40,317 bases of DNA. Source: Bacillota bacterium. Its GTDB lineage: Bacteria; Bacillota; Clostridia; Oscillospirales; Acutalibacteraceae. The DNA lies in contig JAEWYE010000036.1 in NCBI GenBank assembly GCA_023458755.1, forward strand, positions 1 to 40,317. The letters run 5' to 3'. This document shows positions 33,223 to 40,317 of this stretch, piece by piece (within the stretch, counting starts at the first letter, position 1; each line of letters starts with the position of its first letter). The notes under the pieces are model-generated. The model had not been told where the DNA came from and made no database searches. It saw only the letters and a program-made list of their open reading frames with translations. A program made the translations under genes and the position numbers.

Positions 33223-34302
33223 GTGAAAAATCAAAATCAGGAAAATATAGAATTATTATCCGAAATTTCGCAGCCATTGCTGCACTGGTATGACGCAAAC
33301 GCGCGCATTCTGCCCTGGCGGGAAGAACCCACCCCCTACCGTGTGTGGGTTTCGGAAATCATGCTTCAGCAAACCCGGGTAGAAGCGGTAAAACCATATT
33401 TTGAGCGTTTTTTACGGGCACTGCCGAGTATTCCCGCGCTTGCGGCCGCACCGGAGGAACAGATTTTAAAGCTGTGGGAAGGCTTGGGCTATTACAACCG
33501 GGTGCGCAATTTGCAAAAAGCTGCGCAAATCGTTGTGGAACAATACGGCGGCAGACTTCCGGCAAACTATGAAGCCCTGCTTACTCTTCCGGGTATCGGT
33601 TCTTACACGGCGGGGGCGATCGCTTCCATTGCGTATCACATTCCTGTGCCCGCGGTGGACGGCAATGTTCTGCGTGTAGCCATGCGTATTCTGGCATGCC
33701 GTGAGGATATTACCAAGCCTGCGGTGAAAAAGTCGGTCGAACAGGCATTTGCTGAAATTATGCCCCAAAAGCGCGCGGGCGACTTTAATCAGTCCCTAAT
33801 GGAGCTTGGCGCAACAGTATGCCTACCAAACGGCGTTGCGAAATGCGAGGTTTGCCCACTAAACGGACTTTGCCGTGCATATCAGCAGAATCTTGTAGCG
33901 GAATTGCCGGTAAAGTCAGAAAAACGTCCGCGTAAAATAGAGGAGCGAACTGTGTTCGTTATTACCCGCGGCAAGAAAGCCGCTCTGCGCAAGCGCGGGG
34001 AATCCGGTTTGCTCGCGGGCTTGTGGGAATTGCCGAACACAATGGGAGCGCTCAATGCCGCGCAGGCGGAGCTGCTGCTGAAAAGCTGGGGCCTTACACC
34101 TTGTGAGACAGAGCCGCTCCCAACGGCAAAGCATATCTTTTCGCACATTGAGTGGCATATGAGCGGCTGGGCGGTAAGCGTGGAAACCATGAGCCGCAAA
34201 AACGGCTTTATCTGGGCGGACAGGCACGCGTTGGCGGAAAAATATACTCTTCCCACCGCTTTTCAGGCTTACACCAAAGAGCTTGTGCGCAGAATCAAGT
34301 AA
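33223..34302 (+). CDS. mutY: A/G-specific adenine DNA glycosylase
   Basis: Removes adenine mispaired with 8-oxoguanine in base-excision repair. 359 aa: the helix-hairpin-helix LPGIGSYTAGA (122-132), catalytic Asp D146 in VDGNV and Glu E46 in SEIMLQQT are present. The 4Fe-4S cluster cysteines are C200, C208, C211 and C217; the first gap is one residue longer than in E. coli, a variant I recall from other Clostridia. A C-terminal NUDIX-like domain (about 230-355, with GLLAGLWELP) recognises 8-oxoG. The GTG start has GAGG about ten bases upstream. Confidence 0.95.
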   Translation: MKNQNQENIELLSEISQPLLHWYDANARILPWREEPTPYRVWVSEIMLQQTRVEAVKPYFERFLRALPSIPALAAAPEEQILKLWEGLGYYNRVRNLQKAAQIVVEQYGGRLPANYEALLTLPGIGSYTAGAIASIAYHIPVPAVDGNVLRVAMRILACREDITKPAVKKSVEQAFAEIMPQKRAGDFNQSLMELGATVCLPNGVAKCEVCPLNGLCRAYQQNLVAELPVKSEKRPRKIEERTVFVITRGKKAALRKRGESGLLAGLWELPNTMGALNAAQAELLLKSWGLTPCETEPLPTAKHIFSHIEWHMSGWAVSVETMSRKNGFIWADRHALAEKYTLPTAFQAYTKELVRRIK

Positions 34303-34358
34303 AAAAATGGCCGCTGAGATACTTCCAGCAGCCTTCCGGCCTAAATACCTCTTTTCGG

Positions 34359-34387
34359 TTGATATTTTACCAGCAGAAAAGTATAAT
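34359..34387 (+). promoter_or_regulatory. Sigma-A promoter of the murD operon
   Basis: TTGATA (34359-34364), a 17-bp spacer, perfect TATAAT (34382-34387). Transcription would start near 34395, about 50 nt before murD. Confidence 0.75.
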
Positions 34388-34443
34388 AGAACCGTATTCT
34401 CATATATAATCATATAGAAATAGACATATCGGGGGATTTTTAA

Positions 34444-35829
34444 ATGGATAGCAGAGTGAAAGCATTCTTTGATGGGATCAAGGGCAAAAAAGTGGCCTTT
34501 TGCGGCATTGGAGGCAGTAATCTGCCCCTTGTTAAAATATTTCGGGAAAAGGGCGCATTGGTAACTGCCTGCGACCGCCGCACACGCGACAAACTTGGTG
34601 AAACGGCGGATGAACTGGAACAGTCAGGTGTTACGCTGAAGCTGGGTGACAGCTACCTTTCCAATTTAGACGTGGATATCATTTTCCGCACACCGGGAAT
34701 GAAATATAACATGCCGGAGCTTGTTGATGCACGCAATCGCGGTATTGCGGTCACCTCTGAAATGGAAGTTTTCTTTGAACTTTGCCCCTGCAAAATATTC
34801 GCGGTGACAGGCAGCGACGGCAAAACAACAACCACCACGATAATTTCTGAGATGCTCAAGGCGAGCGGCAAGCGGGTTCATCTGGGCGGCAACATCGGGC
34901 ATCCGCTTCTGCCGGAGATTGAAAGTGTTCAGCCGGACGACGTAGCGGTCATTGAGCTTTCCAGCTTTCAGCTGATTTCCATGCGCCGCAGCCCCGACGT
35001 GGCGGTGGTAACGAACCTTTCACCGAATCATTTGGATATTCACAAGGATATGGCGGAATATATAGACGCGAAGAAAAATATTCTCGCTCATCAAAACGCG
35101 TTCGGCCGGTCGGTGCTCAATGCGGACAATGAAATTACCGCTTCGTTTGCCAGCACGGTGCGCGGGCAGACCATGTTCTTCAGCCGCAAACGCGCTTGTG
35201 AATACGGGGCATGGCTGCGGGAAGACGGCATGATTGTGATGGGTAAAGAGGAAATTCCGGTTATCAAAGTTACCGATATCAAAATACCCGGCAACCACAA
35301 CGTGGAAAACTATCTTGCCGCGATTTCGGCGGTATGGGGCTTTGTTTCCGCCGATGTGATTCATCAGGTAGCAGCCACATTCGGCGGCGTGGAGCACCGC
35401 GCGGAATTCGTTCGCGAGCTTAATGGTGTACAATATTACAACGATTCCATCGGCACCAGTCCCACCAGAACCGCAAGCGGCACACTTTCTCTTTATGACC
35501 GTAAAATTATTTTGCTCGCGGGTGGGTATGATAAGAAAATACCGTTTGATTCCCTCGGCCCCGTGATTGTGGAGAAAGTAAAAACCTTGATTCTGATGGG
35601 TGCCACCGCCGATAAAATTGAGGCATCGGTAAAGGCCTCTCCCGCCTATTCCGCCGGAAACCCGAATATCATCCGTGTTTCTTCCATGGAAGAGGCTGTA
35701 AAAACCGCACGGGAACAGGCAGTGAACGGCGATATCGTTTCACTCTCCCCCGCGTGCGCCAGCTTTGACCTTTACCCCAATTTTGAAGCCAGAGGCAATC
35801 ATTTTAAGGCGCTCGTAAACGCGCTTTAA
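34444..35829 (+). CDS. murD: UDP-N-acetylmuramoyl-L-alanine--D-glutamate ligase
   Basis: An ATP-dependent cytosolic Mur ligase that adds D-Glu to the peptidoglycan precursor UDP-MurNAc-L-Ala. 461 aa in three domains: an N-terminal Rossmann-like substrate domain (GIGGSN at 21-26), the central ATPase with P-loop GSDGKTTTT (123-131) and LSPNHLDIH, and the C-terminal domain with YNDSIGTSPTRTASG and GGYDKKIPFD. It has GSDGKT where E. coli has GTNGKT, which is common in Clostridia. It lies away from any dcw cluster, apparently leading an operon with two peptidases. The gap to the next gene is 42 bp. Confidence 0.95.
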   Translation: MDSRVKAFFDGIKGKKVAFCGIGGSNLPLVKIFREKGALVTACDRRTRDKLGETADELEQSGVTLKLGDSYLSNLDVDIIFRTPGMKYNMPELVDARNRGIAVTSEMEVFFELCPCKIFAVTGSDGKTTTTTIISEMLKASGKRVHLGGNIGHPLLPEIESVQPDDVAVIELSSFQLISMRRSPDVAVVTNLSPNHLDIHKDMAEYIDAKKNILAHQNAFGRSVLNADNEITASFASTVRGQTMFFSRKRACEYGAWLREDGMIVMGKEEIPVIKVTDIKIPGNHNVENYLAAISAVWGFVSADVIHQVAATFGGVEHRAEFVRELNGVQYYNDSIGTSPTRTASGTLSLYDRKIILLAGGYDKKIPFDSLGPVIVEKVKTLILMGATADKIEASVKASPAYSAGNPNIIRVSSMEEAVKTAREQAVNGDIVSLSPACASFDLYPNFEARGNHFKALVNAL

Positions 35830-35871
35830 TCTGCGGATTTGCCGTTTGGCATATTTCAGGAGATAATAAAA

Positions 35872-36900
35872 ATGCAGGATTTACAACAGCTTATTTTTCG
35901 GCTCTGCTCCGCGCCGGGACTCCCCGGTGACGAACACCGCGCGGCACAAGCGGCTAGTGAGGAGCTTTCCAAATACGGCCAAGTGTCCATAGACGCTATG
36001 GGCAATCTGATTGCAAAAATGGGCGACCAAAAGGCAAAAACACAGCTAATGCTGGACGCACATATGGATCAGGTTGGTTTGGTAGTAACCGGCATCACCG
36101 ACCTCGGCTTTTTAAAAATCGCGAACTGCGGCGGTATGGACCGGCGTATTCTGCCGGGCAGCCCGGTGATAATTTACGGTAAAGAAATTTTGCACGGTAT
36201 TGTATGCTGTCTGCCCCCGCATTTGGTAGAGGGCGGCGAAGAAAAAATTGTCCCAATTGACAAAATGTGCATTGATGCCGGTTTGAGCGCGGAAAAAGCC
36301 AAAGAACTGGTACAGCCTGGCGACCATATCATCGTAAACGGAGAACCGCGCGCGCTAATCGGCAGCCGCGTTACTGCCGCCGCACTGGATGACCGCGCGG
36401 GTGTAGCAGCTCTGATTCGCTGCGCGGAACTGCTGAAAGATGCCAAGCTAAACTGCGGTCTGACCATTCTGCTGAGTGGACGGGAAGAAACCGGCGAGCA
36501 GGGCGCAAGAACCGGTGCGTATTCGATTTACCCCACCGAAGCCATTATGGTGGATGTCAGCTTTGCCGAGCAGCCGCAGGTACCGGAACACAAATGCGGA
36601 CATCTTTCCAAAGGCCCGATGATTGGCATTGCACCTTCCCTGAATACCGGTATGACAAAAAAGCTGATTGCGATTGCGAAGGAGCAGGACATTCCCTGCC
36701 AGTTTGAGGTGATGGGCGGCGAAACCGGTACCAACGCCGATCCGGTAGGAGTCACGCGTGAAGGCGTTCGCACCGCGCTGGTCTCGATTCCTCTTCGCTA
36801 CATGCACACCCCGGTTGAAGTCATCGACATAAACGATGTGGAGCACACCGCAAGGCTGTTGGCGGAATATATACAGGGGGTGCAGGAATGGCGGATTTAA
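35872..36900 (+). CDS. M42-family aminopeptidase, first of a tandem pair
   Basis: A 342-aa metallo-aminopeptidase (glutamyl/deblocking aminopeptidase, M42), which forms large tetrahedral dodecamers that trim short peptides. Metal and catalytic residues can be seen: H64 (DAHMDQVG), D66, D173 (LDDRAG), E205/E206 (GREETGEQ), D228 and H312 (MHTPVE). The true start is ATG 35872 with AGGAG upstream; the TTG at 35839 is in frame but lacks a site. Its stop lies 12 bp inside the next M42 gene. The two may form a mixed complex with different peptide preference. Confidence 0.92.
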   Translation: MQDLQQLIFRLCSAPGLPGDEHRAAQAASEELSKYGQVSIDAMGNLIAKMGDQKAKTQLMLDAHMDQVGLVVTGITDLGFLKIANCGGMDRRILPGSPVIIYGKEILHGIVCCLPPHLVEGGEEKIVPIDKMCIDAGLSAEKAKELVQPGDHIIVNGEPRALIGSRVTAAALDDRAGVAALIRCAELLKDAKLNCGLTILLSGREETGEQGARTGAYSIYPTEAIMVDVSFAEQPQVPEHKCGHLSKGPMIGIAPSLNTGMTKKLIAIAKEQDIPCQFEVMGGETGTNADPVGVTREGVRTALVSIPLRYMHTPVEVIDINDVEHTARLLAEYIQGVQEWRI

Positions 36901-37916
36901 AGCTTTTGGAAAGCCTTTGCACGGCGCGCGGAATTTCCGGTGCGGAAGACTCCGTCCGTGATTTGATTCTGAAAGAAATCACCCCATACGTCGACACAGT
37001 TGAAATCAACCCCCTAGGCAGCATCATTGCGTTTAAAAAAGGAAAAAATCGTGCCAGAACCAAACTGATGCTCAATGCGCATATGGATGAGGTTGGCTTG
37101 ATTGTGACTGCCATTACCCAAGAAGGATATCTCAAATTTGCCACAGTAGGCGGCATTGACCGCCGCGTGCTTTGCGGCAAATCTGTTACGGTTCACGATA
37201 CGCTCCCCGGCGTAATCGGTGCAAAACCGATTCATCTGCTCAAAGAGGAAGAACGGGAAAAATCCGTTCCTATTGAGGAGTTATATATTGATATCGGTGC
37301 CAAAGACAAAGAGGAAGCGGAACAGTACGTTGCTCTCGGGGATATTGTCTGCTTTGATTCCATTTTTGACACGTCAAACGGCAGAATAAAAAGCCGCGCG
37401 CTGGATGACCGCGCGGGTTGCGTCATTTTAATTGATATTTTGAAAAGTGAACTGCCCTATGATATGACCTTTGTATTTGCTGTGCAGGAAGAAGTCGGCA
37501 TGCGCGGCGCTCGTACCGCCGCTTATGCGGTAAACCCGCAGGCCGCCATTGTGGTGGAAAGCACCACAGCCGCCGATATTCCCGGCGTGGACGAGGAAAA
37601 ACAGGTATGTCACGTAGGCGGCGGGCCTGTCCTTTCGTTTATGGACAAAGGTACCATTTATGATAAAGAATACTACAACCTGGCGTTTGATACTGCCAAG
37701 GCGGTCGGTGTACCCTGCCAGACGAAAGAAGCCGTGGCGGGCGGCAATGATTCCGGCGCGATTCATGTGACGCGCGGCGGCGTGCGGACCATTGCGGTTT
37801 CGCTTGCGTGCCGCTATCTGCACGCACCGGTGGGGTTGATTTCACAGGAGGATTTTCACTCCGCCGAAAAGCTGGTTGAAGAACTGGCAAACCGAATCGC
37901 CGGTATGGAACCATGA
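36888..37916 (+). CDS. M42-family aminopeptidase, second of a tandem pair
   Basis: A 342-aa paralogue of the preceding gene and an M42 metallo-aminopeptidase. Conserved residues are H65 (NAHMDEVG), D173 (LDDRAG), E201/E202 (QEEVGMRG), E224 (VVESTTAAD) and H312 (LHAPVG). It has ESTTAAD where the first paralogue has DVSFAEQ, suggesting a different metal or substrate pocket. It overlaps the first gene by 13 bp with GGGGGTG upstream of its ATG, and its own stop overlaps the acetyltransferase start by 4 bp. Translational coupling implies equal expression. Confidence 0.92.
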   Translation: MADLKLLESLCTARGISGAEDSVRDLILKEITPYVDTVEINPLGSIIAFKKGKNRARTKLMLNAHMDEVGLIVTAITQEGYLKFATVGGIDRRVLCGKSVTVHDTLPGVIGAKPIHLLKEEEREKSVPIEELYIDIGAKDKEEAEQYVALGDIVCFDSIFDTSNGRIKSRALDDRAGCVILIDILKSELPYDMTFVFAVQEEVGMRGARTAAYAVNPQAAIVVESTTAADIPGVDEEKQVCHVGGGPVLSFMDKGTIYDKEYYNLAFDTAKAVGVPCQTKEAVAGGNDSGAIHVTRGGVRTIAVSLACRYLHAPVGLISQEDFHSAEKLVEELANRIAGMEP

Positions 37917-38686
37917 TTCGGCTGATTACGCGCGAAAACTATGCTCGTCTGAAAACCTTTTGTGAGCTGACGGAATTGGGCGGACAAGCTCCATTTGCCT
38001 GCAAAATCTTATCAACCGCTGCTGCCTACGGTACAGAACTGCCTTTTGCACAGTTTTGGCTGCAAACGACGGATGGTGGCCGTCCGGTTGCCGCCGTTTC
38101 CAAACTCGACGACATACTCACGCTTTGTACCGCGTCGGGAGCAAATTACCAAGAGTTAAAAGAACTTATTTCTATACTAAATGTTAAATTTGTATTGTGT
38201 AATCTCTCTGCCACACAGGCAATGAACCTGAAGATTGCGCAGCAGGGAGAAATCATGGTCTATAAAAAGCAAGAACCACTGTCCGCGCAGGATTTTGAGG
38301 ATAACCCTGATCTGGAGGAAGTACATAAACTGCTTTGCGCCTGCGAAACAGAGAGTTTTACACCTCCGGAATTTGAACCGTTTTATTTGGATATGTCCCA
38401 TCGTGTCCGTCACGGTACGGCCCGTGCGGTCGGAATCCAAAAGGAGAACGCGCTCATTTCCTGCGCAATCGCTGTAGCACGGACCGAACAGGCGGCTGTT
38501 CTTTCCGCAGTCGCCACACATCCGGACTATCAGCACAAAGGCTTTGGCAGCCGGGCAGTTCTTGCGCTGTTGTCCCTGTTGCCGCAGGAACAAATTTTTA
38601 TTTTCCGCGCACAGAACGAGAACGCCGCATTTTATCGCTCCCTCCGTTTCGGACCGTACGGACAGTGGGCGGAAGCAGATTTATGA
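37913..38686 (+). CDS. GNAT-family N-acetyltransferase
   Basis: A 257-aa protein. The C-terminal half (about 135-255) is a GNAT acetyl-CoA transferase domain with the V/A motif AAVLSAVATHPDYQHKGFGSRAVLALL, whose H-K-G-F-G-S part is the pyrophosphate-binding loop, and later NENAAFYRSLRF. The first 120 residues are an unassigned helper domain (KLDDILTLCTASG). The acceptor substrate is unknown; peptides or amino acids are plausible next to peptidases. It is coupled to the M42 gene by an ATGA overlap. Confidence 0.85.
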   Translation: MIRLITRENYARLKTFCELTELGGQAPFACKILSTAAAYGTELPFAQFWLQTTDGGRPVAAVSKLDDILTLCTASGANYQELKELISILNVKFVLCNLSATQAMNLKIAQQGEIMVYKKQEPLSAQDFEDNPDLEEVHKLLCACETESFTPPEFEPFYLDMSHRVRHGTARAVGIQKENALISCAIAVARTEQAAVLSAVATHPDYQHKGFGSRAVLALLSLLPQEQIFIFRAQNENAAFYRSLRFGPYGQWAEADL

Positions 38687-38706
38687 AACAAAGGAGCAAA
38701 CCGAAC

Positions 38707-39978
38707 ATGCTATACCCCTATTTTAAAATCGACGACCGTATTCAATCCGCCGCAAAAAAGGCGATGGAACAGATTGACGGAGTCATCAAACGCATTGATG
38801 AAACCACAAACTACAACCAGCAAAAAATGCTGGCCGCGTTCATTGAAGCGGGCGTGAGCGAAAGCCATTTTGCCGCCTCTACCGGCTACGGATACGGTGA
38901 CCGCGGACGCGACGCGCTGGATGTGGTTTACGCAAGAGCGCTAGGTGCCGAGGATGCTTTGGTACGCCACAATTTCGTAAGCGGCACACATGCCCTGACG
39001 GTTGCCCTTTTTGGTGTGCTCCGTCCGGGAGATACCATGCTCAGCGTGACCGGCATCCCGTATGACACGCTTCGCGGGGTTATCGGTCTTACCGGCGACG
39101 GCAACGGATCTTTAAAACAATTCGGAATCCACTATGAGCAAGTAGAACTGAAAGCGGACGGTACACCCGATTACGAGGAAATTGAAAGCCGGGTAAATGA
39201 AAAAATCAAAATGGTTTATATTCAGCGTTCGCGCGGCTACAGTCTGCGCCCATCTCTGTTTGTGGAGGACATTGAACGCATCGCGAAAATTGCGAAGAAA
39301 AAAGCGCCGCACTGCATTGTAATGGTGGACAACTGTTATGGAGAGTTTGTGCAGAAGGATGAGCCGACCAGCCACGGCGCGGATTTAATGGCCGGTTCGC
39401 TGATTAAAAACCCCGGCGGGGGCGTTGCCCCAACGGGCGGATATATTGCCGGCCGAAAAGACTTGGTGGAAAGCTGCTCCTACCGCCTGACTACGCCGGG
39501 CACCGGACGTGAAATCGGAGCCACGCTCGGCAACAACCGTGAACTGTTCATGGGCGCATTCCACGCTCCCCATGTGACGGGTGAAGCGCTCAAAACGGCA
39601 GCCTTTACCGCAGCGCTATTCCGCTCCTTTGGCTACGAGGTAACCCCGAAATGCGACGAACCGCGTGCGGATATCATTCAGGCGGTGCTGCTGCGCAACG
39701 AGCAGGCGCTTATTGCGTTCTGTCAGGGCGTGCAAAAGGGTGCCCCCGTTGATTCCTTTGTAGTGCCGGAGCCGTGGGATATGCCCGGTTATGACTCCAA
39801 AGTCATTATGGCGGCAGGCGCATTCACCCTTGGCGGTTCCATTGAGCTTTCCGCCGACGCGCCGCTGCGCGAGCCTTATGCCGCGTGGATGCAGGGCGGA
39901 CTGAATTTCCACAGCGGACGGCTGGGTGCCATGTTGGCGGCTCAGTCCATGCTGGAGCAGGGGCAGTTAAATTTATAA
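38707..39978 (+). CDS. Methionine gamma-lyase-family PLP enzyme (Met_gamma_lyase/aluminium-resistance family)
   Basis: A 423-aa pyridoxal-phosphate enzyme of the Cys/Met metabolism fold, from the Met_gamma_lyase family formerly called aluminium resistance protein. Conserved stretches are YGYGDRGRD (61-69), NFVSGTHA, YIQRSRGYSLRPS, VDNCYGEF (208-214, cofactor Asp) and SLIKNPGGG with the Schiff-base Lys K234. It is expected to cleave sulfur amino acids or act on a related C-S substrate; the physiological substrate is not known. ATG 38707 is chosen for its AAAGGAG (11 bases upstream); ATG 38683 overlaps the acetyltransferase and lacks a good site. It is the last gene of the operon. Confidence 0.88.
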   Translation: MLYPYFKIDDRIQSAAKKAMEQIDGVIKRIDETTNYNQQKMLAAFIEAGVSESHFAASTGYGYGDRGRDALDVVYARALGAEDALVRHNFVSGTHALTVALFGVLRPGDTMLSVTGIPYDTLRGVIGLTGDGNGSLKQFGIHYEQVELKADGTPDYEEIESRVNEKIKMVYIQRSRGYSLRPSLFVEDIERIAKIAKKKAPHCIVMVDNCYGEFVQKDEPTSHGADLMAGSLIKNPGGGVAPTGGYIAGRKDLVESCSYRLTTPGTGREIGATLGNNRELFMGAFHAPHVTGEALKTAAFTAALFRSFGYEVTPKCDEPRADIIQAVLLRNEQALIAFCQGVQKGAPVDSFVVPEPWDMPGYDSKVIMAAGAFTLGGSIELSADAPLREPYAAWMQGGLNFHSGRLGAMLAAQSMLEQGQLNL

Positions 39979-40001
39979 GTTTATAAATAGGATGATTATT
40001 C

Positions 40002-40039
40002 GAGGTGAGGGGGCATAGCCCCCTCACCTCTGGTTTTTT
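40002..40039 (+). terminator. Strong intrinsic terminator of the murD-peptidase operon
   Basis: A 12-bp perfect stem GAGGTGAGGGGG (40002-40013) with its complement (40019-40030), extended by one more pair, then TGG and six U. It is the strongest terminator in the window. Confidence 0.92.
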
Positions 40040-40126
40040 ATAAAGGGTGTGAAATGGTTTAAGGCGATCAAAAAAGATAAATTACACCCCTCCGGAAAAT
40101 TTACAACCAAGGAATCTGTAGGTTTG

Positions 40127-40317
40127 TCAATGATATGTTACACCAAGAGTAAAGAAATCATGAAGCACCTGTTTAGGTGACTGCCACTTTAGAGGGCGCA
40201 TAGGAAAAGCATTGTATTTATGGATATAGGTTTTTAATTGGGCACTGAAATCATTGAACGAGTAAAATTTGTGAGTAGCATAGAAATACTCGTTATCTTT
40301 GCGGTGGGAACGTTCAA
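40127..40317 (-). CDS. IS481/IS3-type DDE transposase, C-terminal fragment at window edge
   Basis: Partial, 62 codons plus stop, open at the right edge. The translation begins ERSHRKDNEYFY and contains FNDFSAQLKTYIHKYN, FPMRPLKWQSPKQVL and VTYH before TGA at 40127. ERSHRKDN with the downstream RPLKWQSP pattern is the C-terminal end of the rve-type integrase core of IS481-like transposases, including the catalytic Glu region. The 5' part is outside the window, so integrity cannot be judged. The IS left tip probably lies between 40040 and 40126; the boundary was not resolved. Confidence 0.85.
   Translation of the reverse strand, partial: ERSHRKDNEYFYATHKFYSFNDFSAQLKTYIHKYNAFPMRPLKWQSPKQVLHDFFTLGVTYH

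Noticed and set aside
33820..33875. MutY iron-sulfur motif as defective (first Cys gap seven residues instead of six)
   Set aside because: All four cysteines are present, and I recall the seven-residue spacing in other clostridial MutY proteins. It is a normal variant.

Overview
This window looks like chromosomal DNA from a low-to-mid-GC Gram-positive anaerobe, most likely a member of the Clostridia and perhaps of the Oscillospirales (an inference from gene content and protein style, not from a search). The evidence is strong Shine-Dalgarno sites with several TTG/GTG starts, sigma-A promoters with 16-17 bp spacers, Bce-type peptide-resistance transporters, tandem M42 peptidases, a Met_gamma_lyase-family PLP enzyme and a Gram-positive exosortase locus.

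Both ends are mobile DNA. Positions 1-2468 are a complete IS21-family element whose left tip is exactly base 1. Its right tip cuts off the 3' end of a small coiled-coil gene. The last 191 bases hold the C-terminal part of an IS481/IS3-like DDE transposase. The window is therefore probably a contig or segment bounded by repeats.

From 3.0 to 8.0 kb there is a tRNA-Leu(UAG) with its own promoter and terminator. Next comes a TetR regulator divergent from a two-gene ABC transporter with a very large FtsX-type permease. A perfect 12-bp inverted repeat overlaps the -35 box between them.

From 8.0 to 15.1 kb, a Kef-like antiporter preceded by a promoter, a short structured leader and an intrinsic terminator is followed by the most distinctive part of the window, an XrtG exosortase locus. 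It contains two 6-pyruvoyl-tetrahydropterin-synthase-related proteins, a GT2 glycosyltransferase, the exosortase XrtG, a secreted protein ending in a Firmicu-CTERM-like sorting tail, and a divergent polytopic GT-C-like membrane protein. Four of these genes overlap (sorting substrate, exosortase, glycosyltransferase, PTPS-like). The two PTPS-like proteins keep the zinc histidines and the substrate-anchoring Glu but have lost the catalytic Cys and His of QueD. They therefore probably do not make carboxytetrahydropterin, and their role in protein sorting or glycosylation is unknown.

From 15.1 to 22.1 kb lie a YtaF/MntP-like membrane protein with a start-codon-sequestering hairpin, a cupin protein, phosphopentomutase DeoB, a zinc-ribbon membrane protein, a DEAD-box RNA helicase with a long leader, and an ABC exporter. 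From 22.1 to 27.4 kb is a BceRS-BceAB-type cell-envelope/antimicrobial-peptide detoxification module. It has an uncharacterised 133-aa gene inserted, a likely response-regulator box and a 104-bp MITE-like element in front of the transporter. Convergent to it (27.4-29.1 kb) is a BcrAB/lantibiotic-immunity-type ABC transporter.

From 29.2 to 40.0 kb are a two-domain PPK2 polyphosphate phosphotransferase, a large zinc-ribbon membrane-anchored protein, MutY, MurD, two tandem M42 aminopeptidases, a GNAT acetyltransferase and a methionine gamma-lyase-family protein ending in a strong terminator. The last four form a tightly packed operon. No CRISPR array, prophage, rRNA or plasmid origin was seen. 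All family names were recognised by eye and from memory; no database was consulted.
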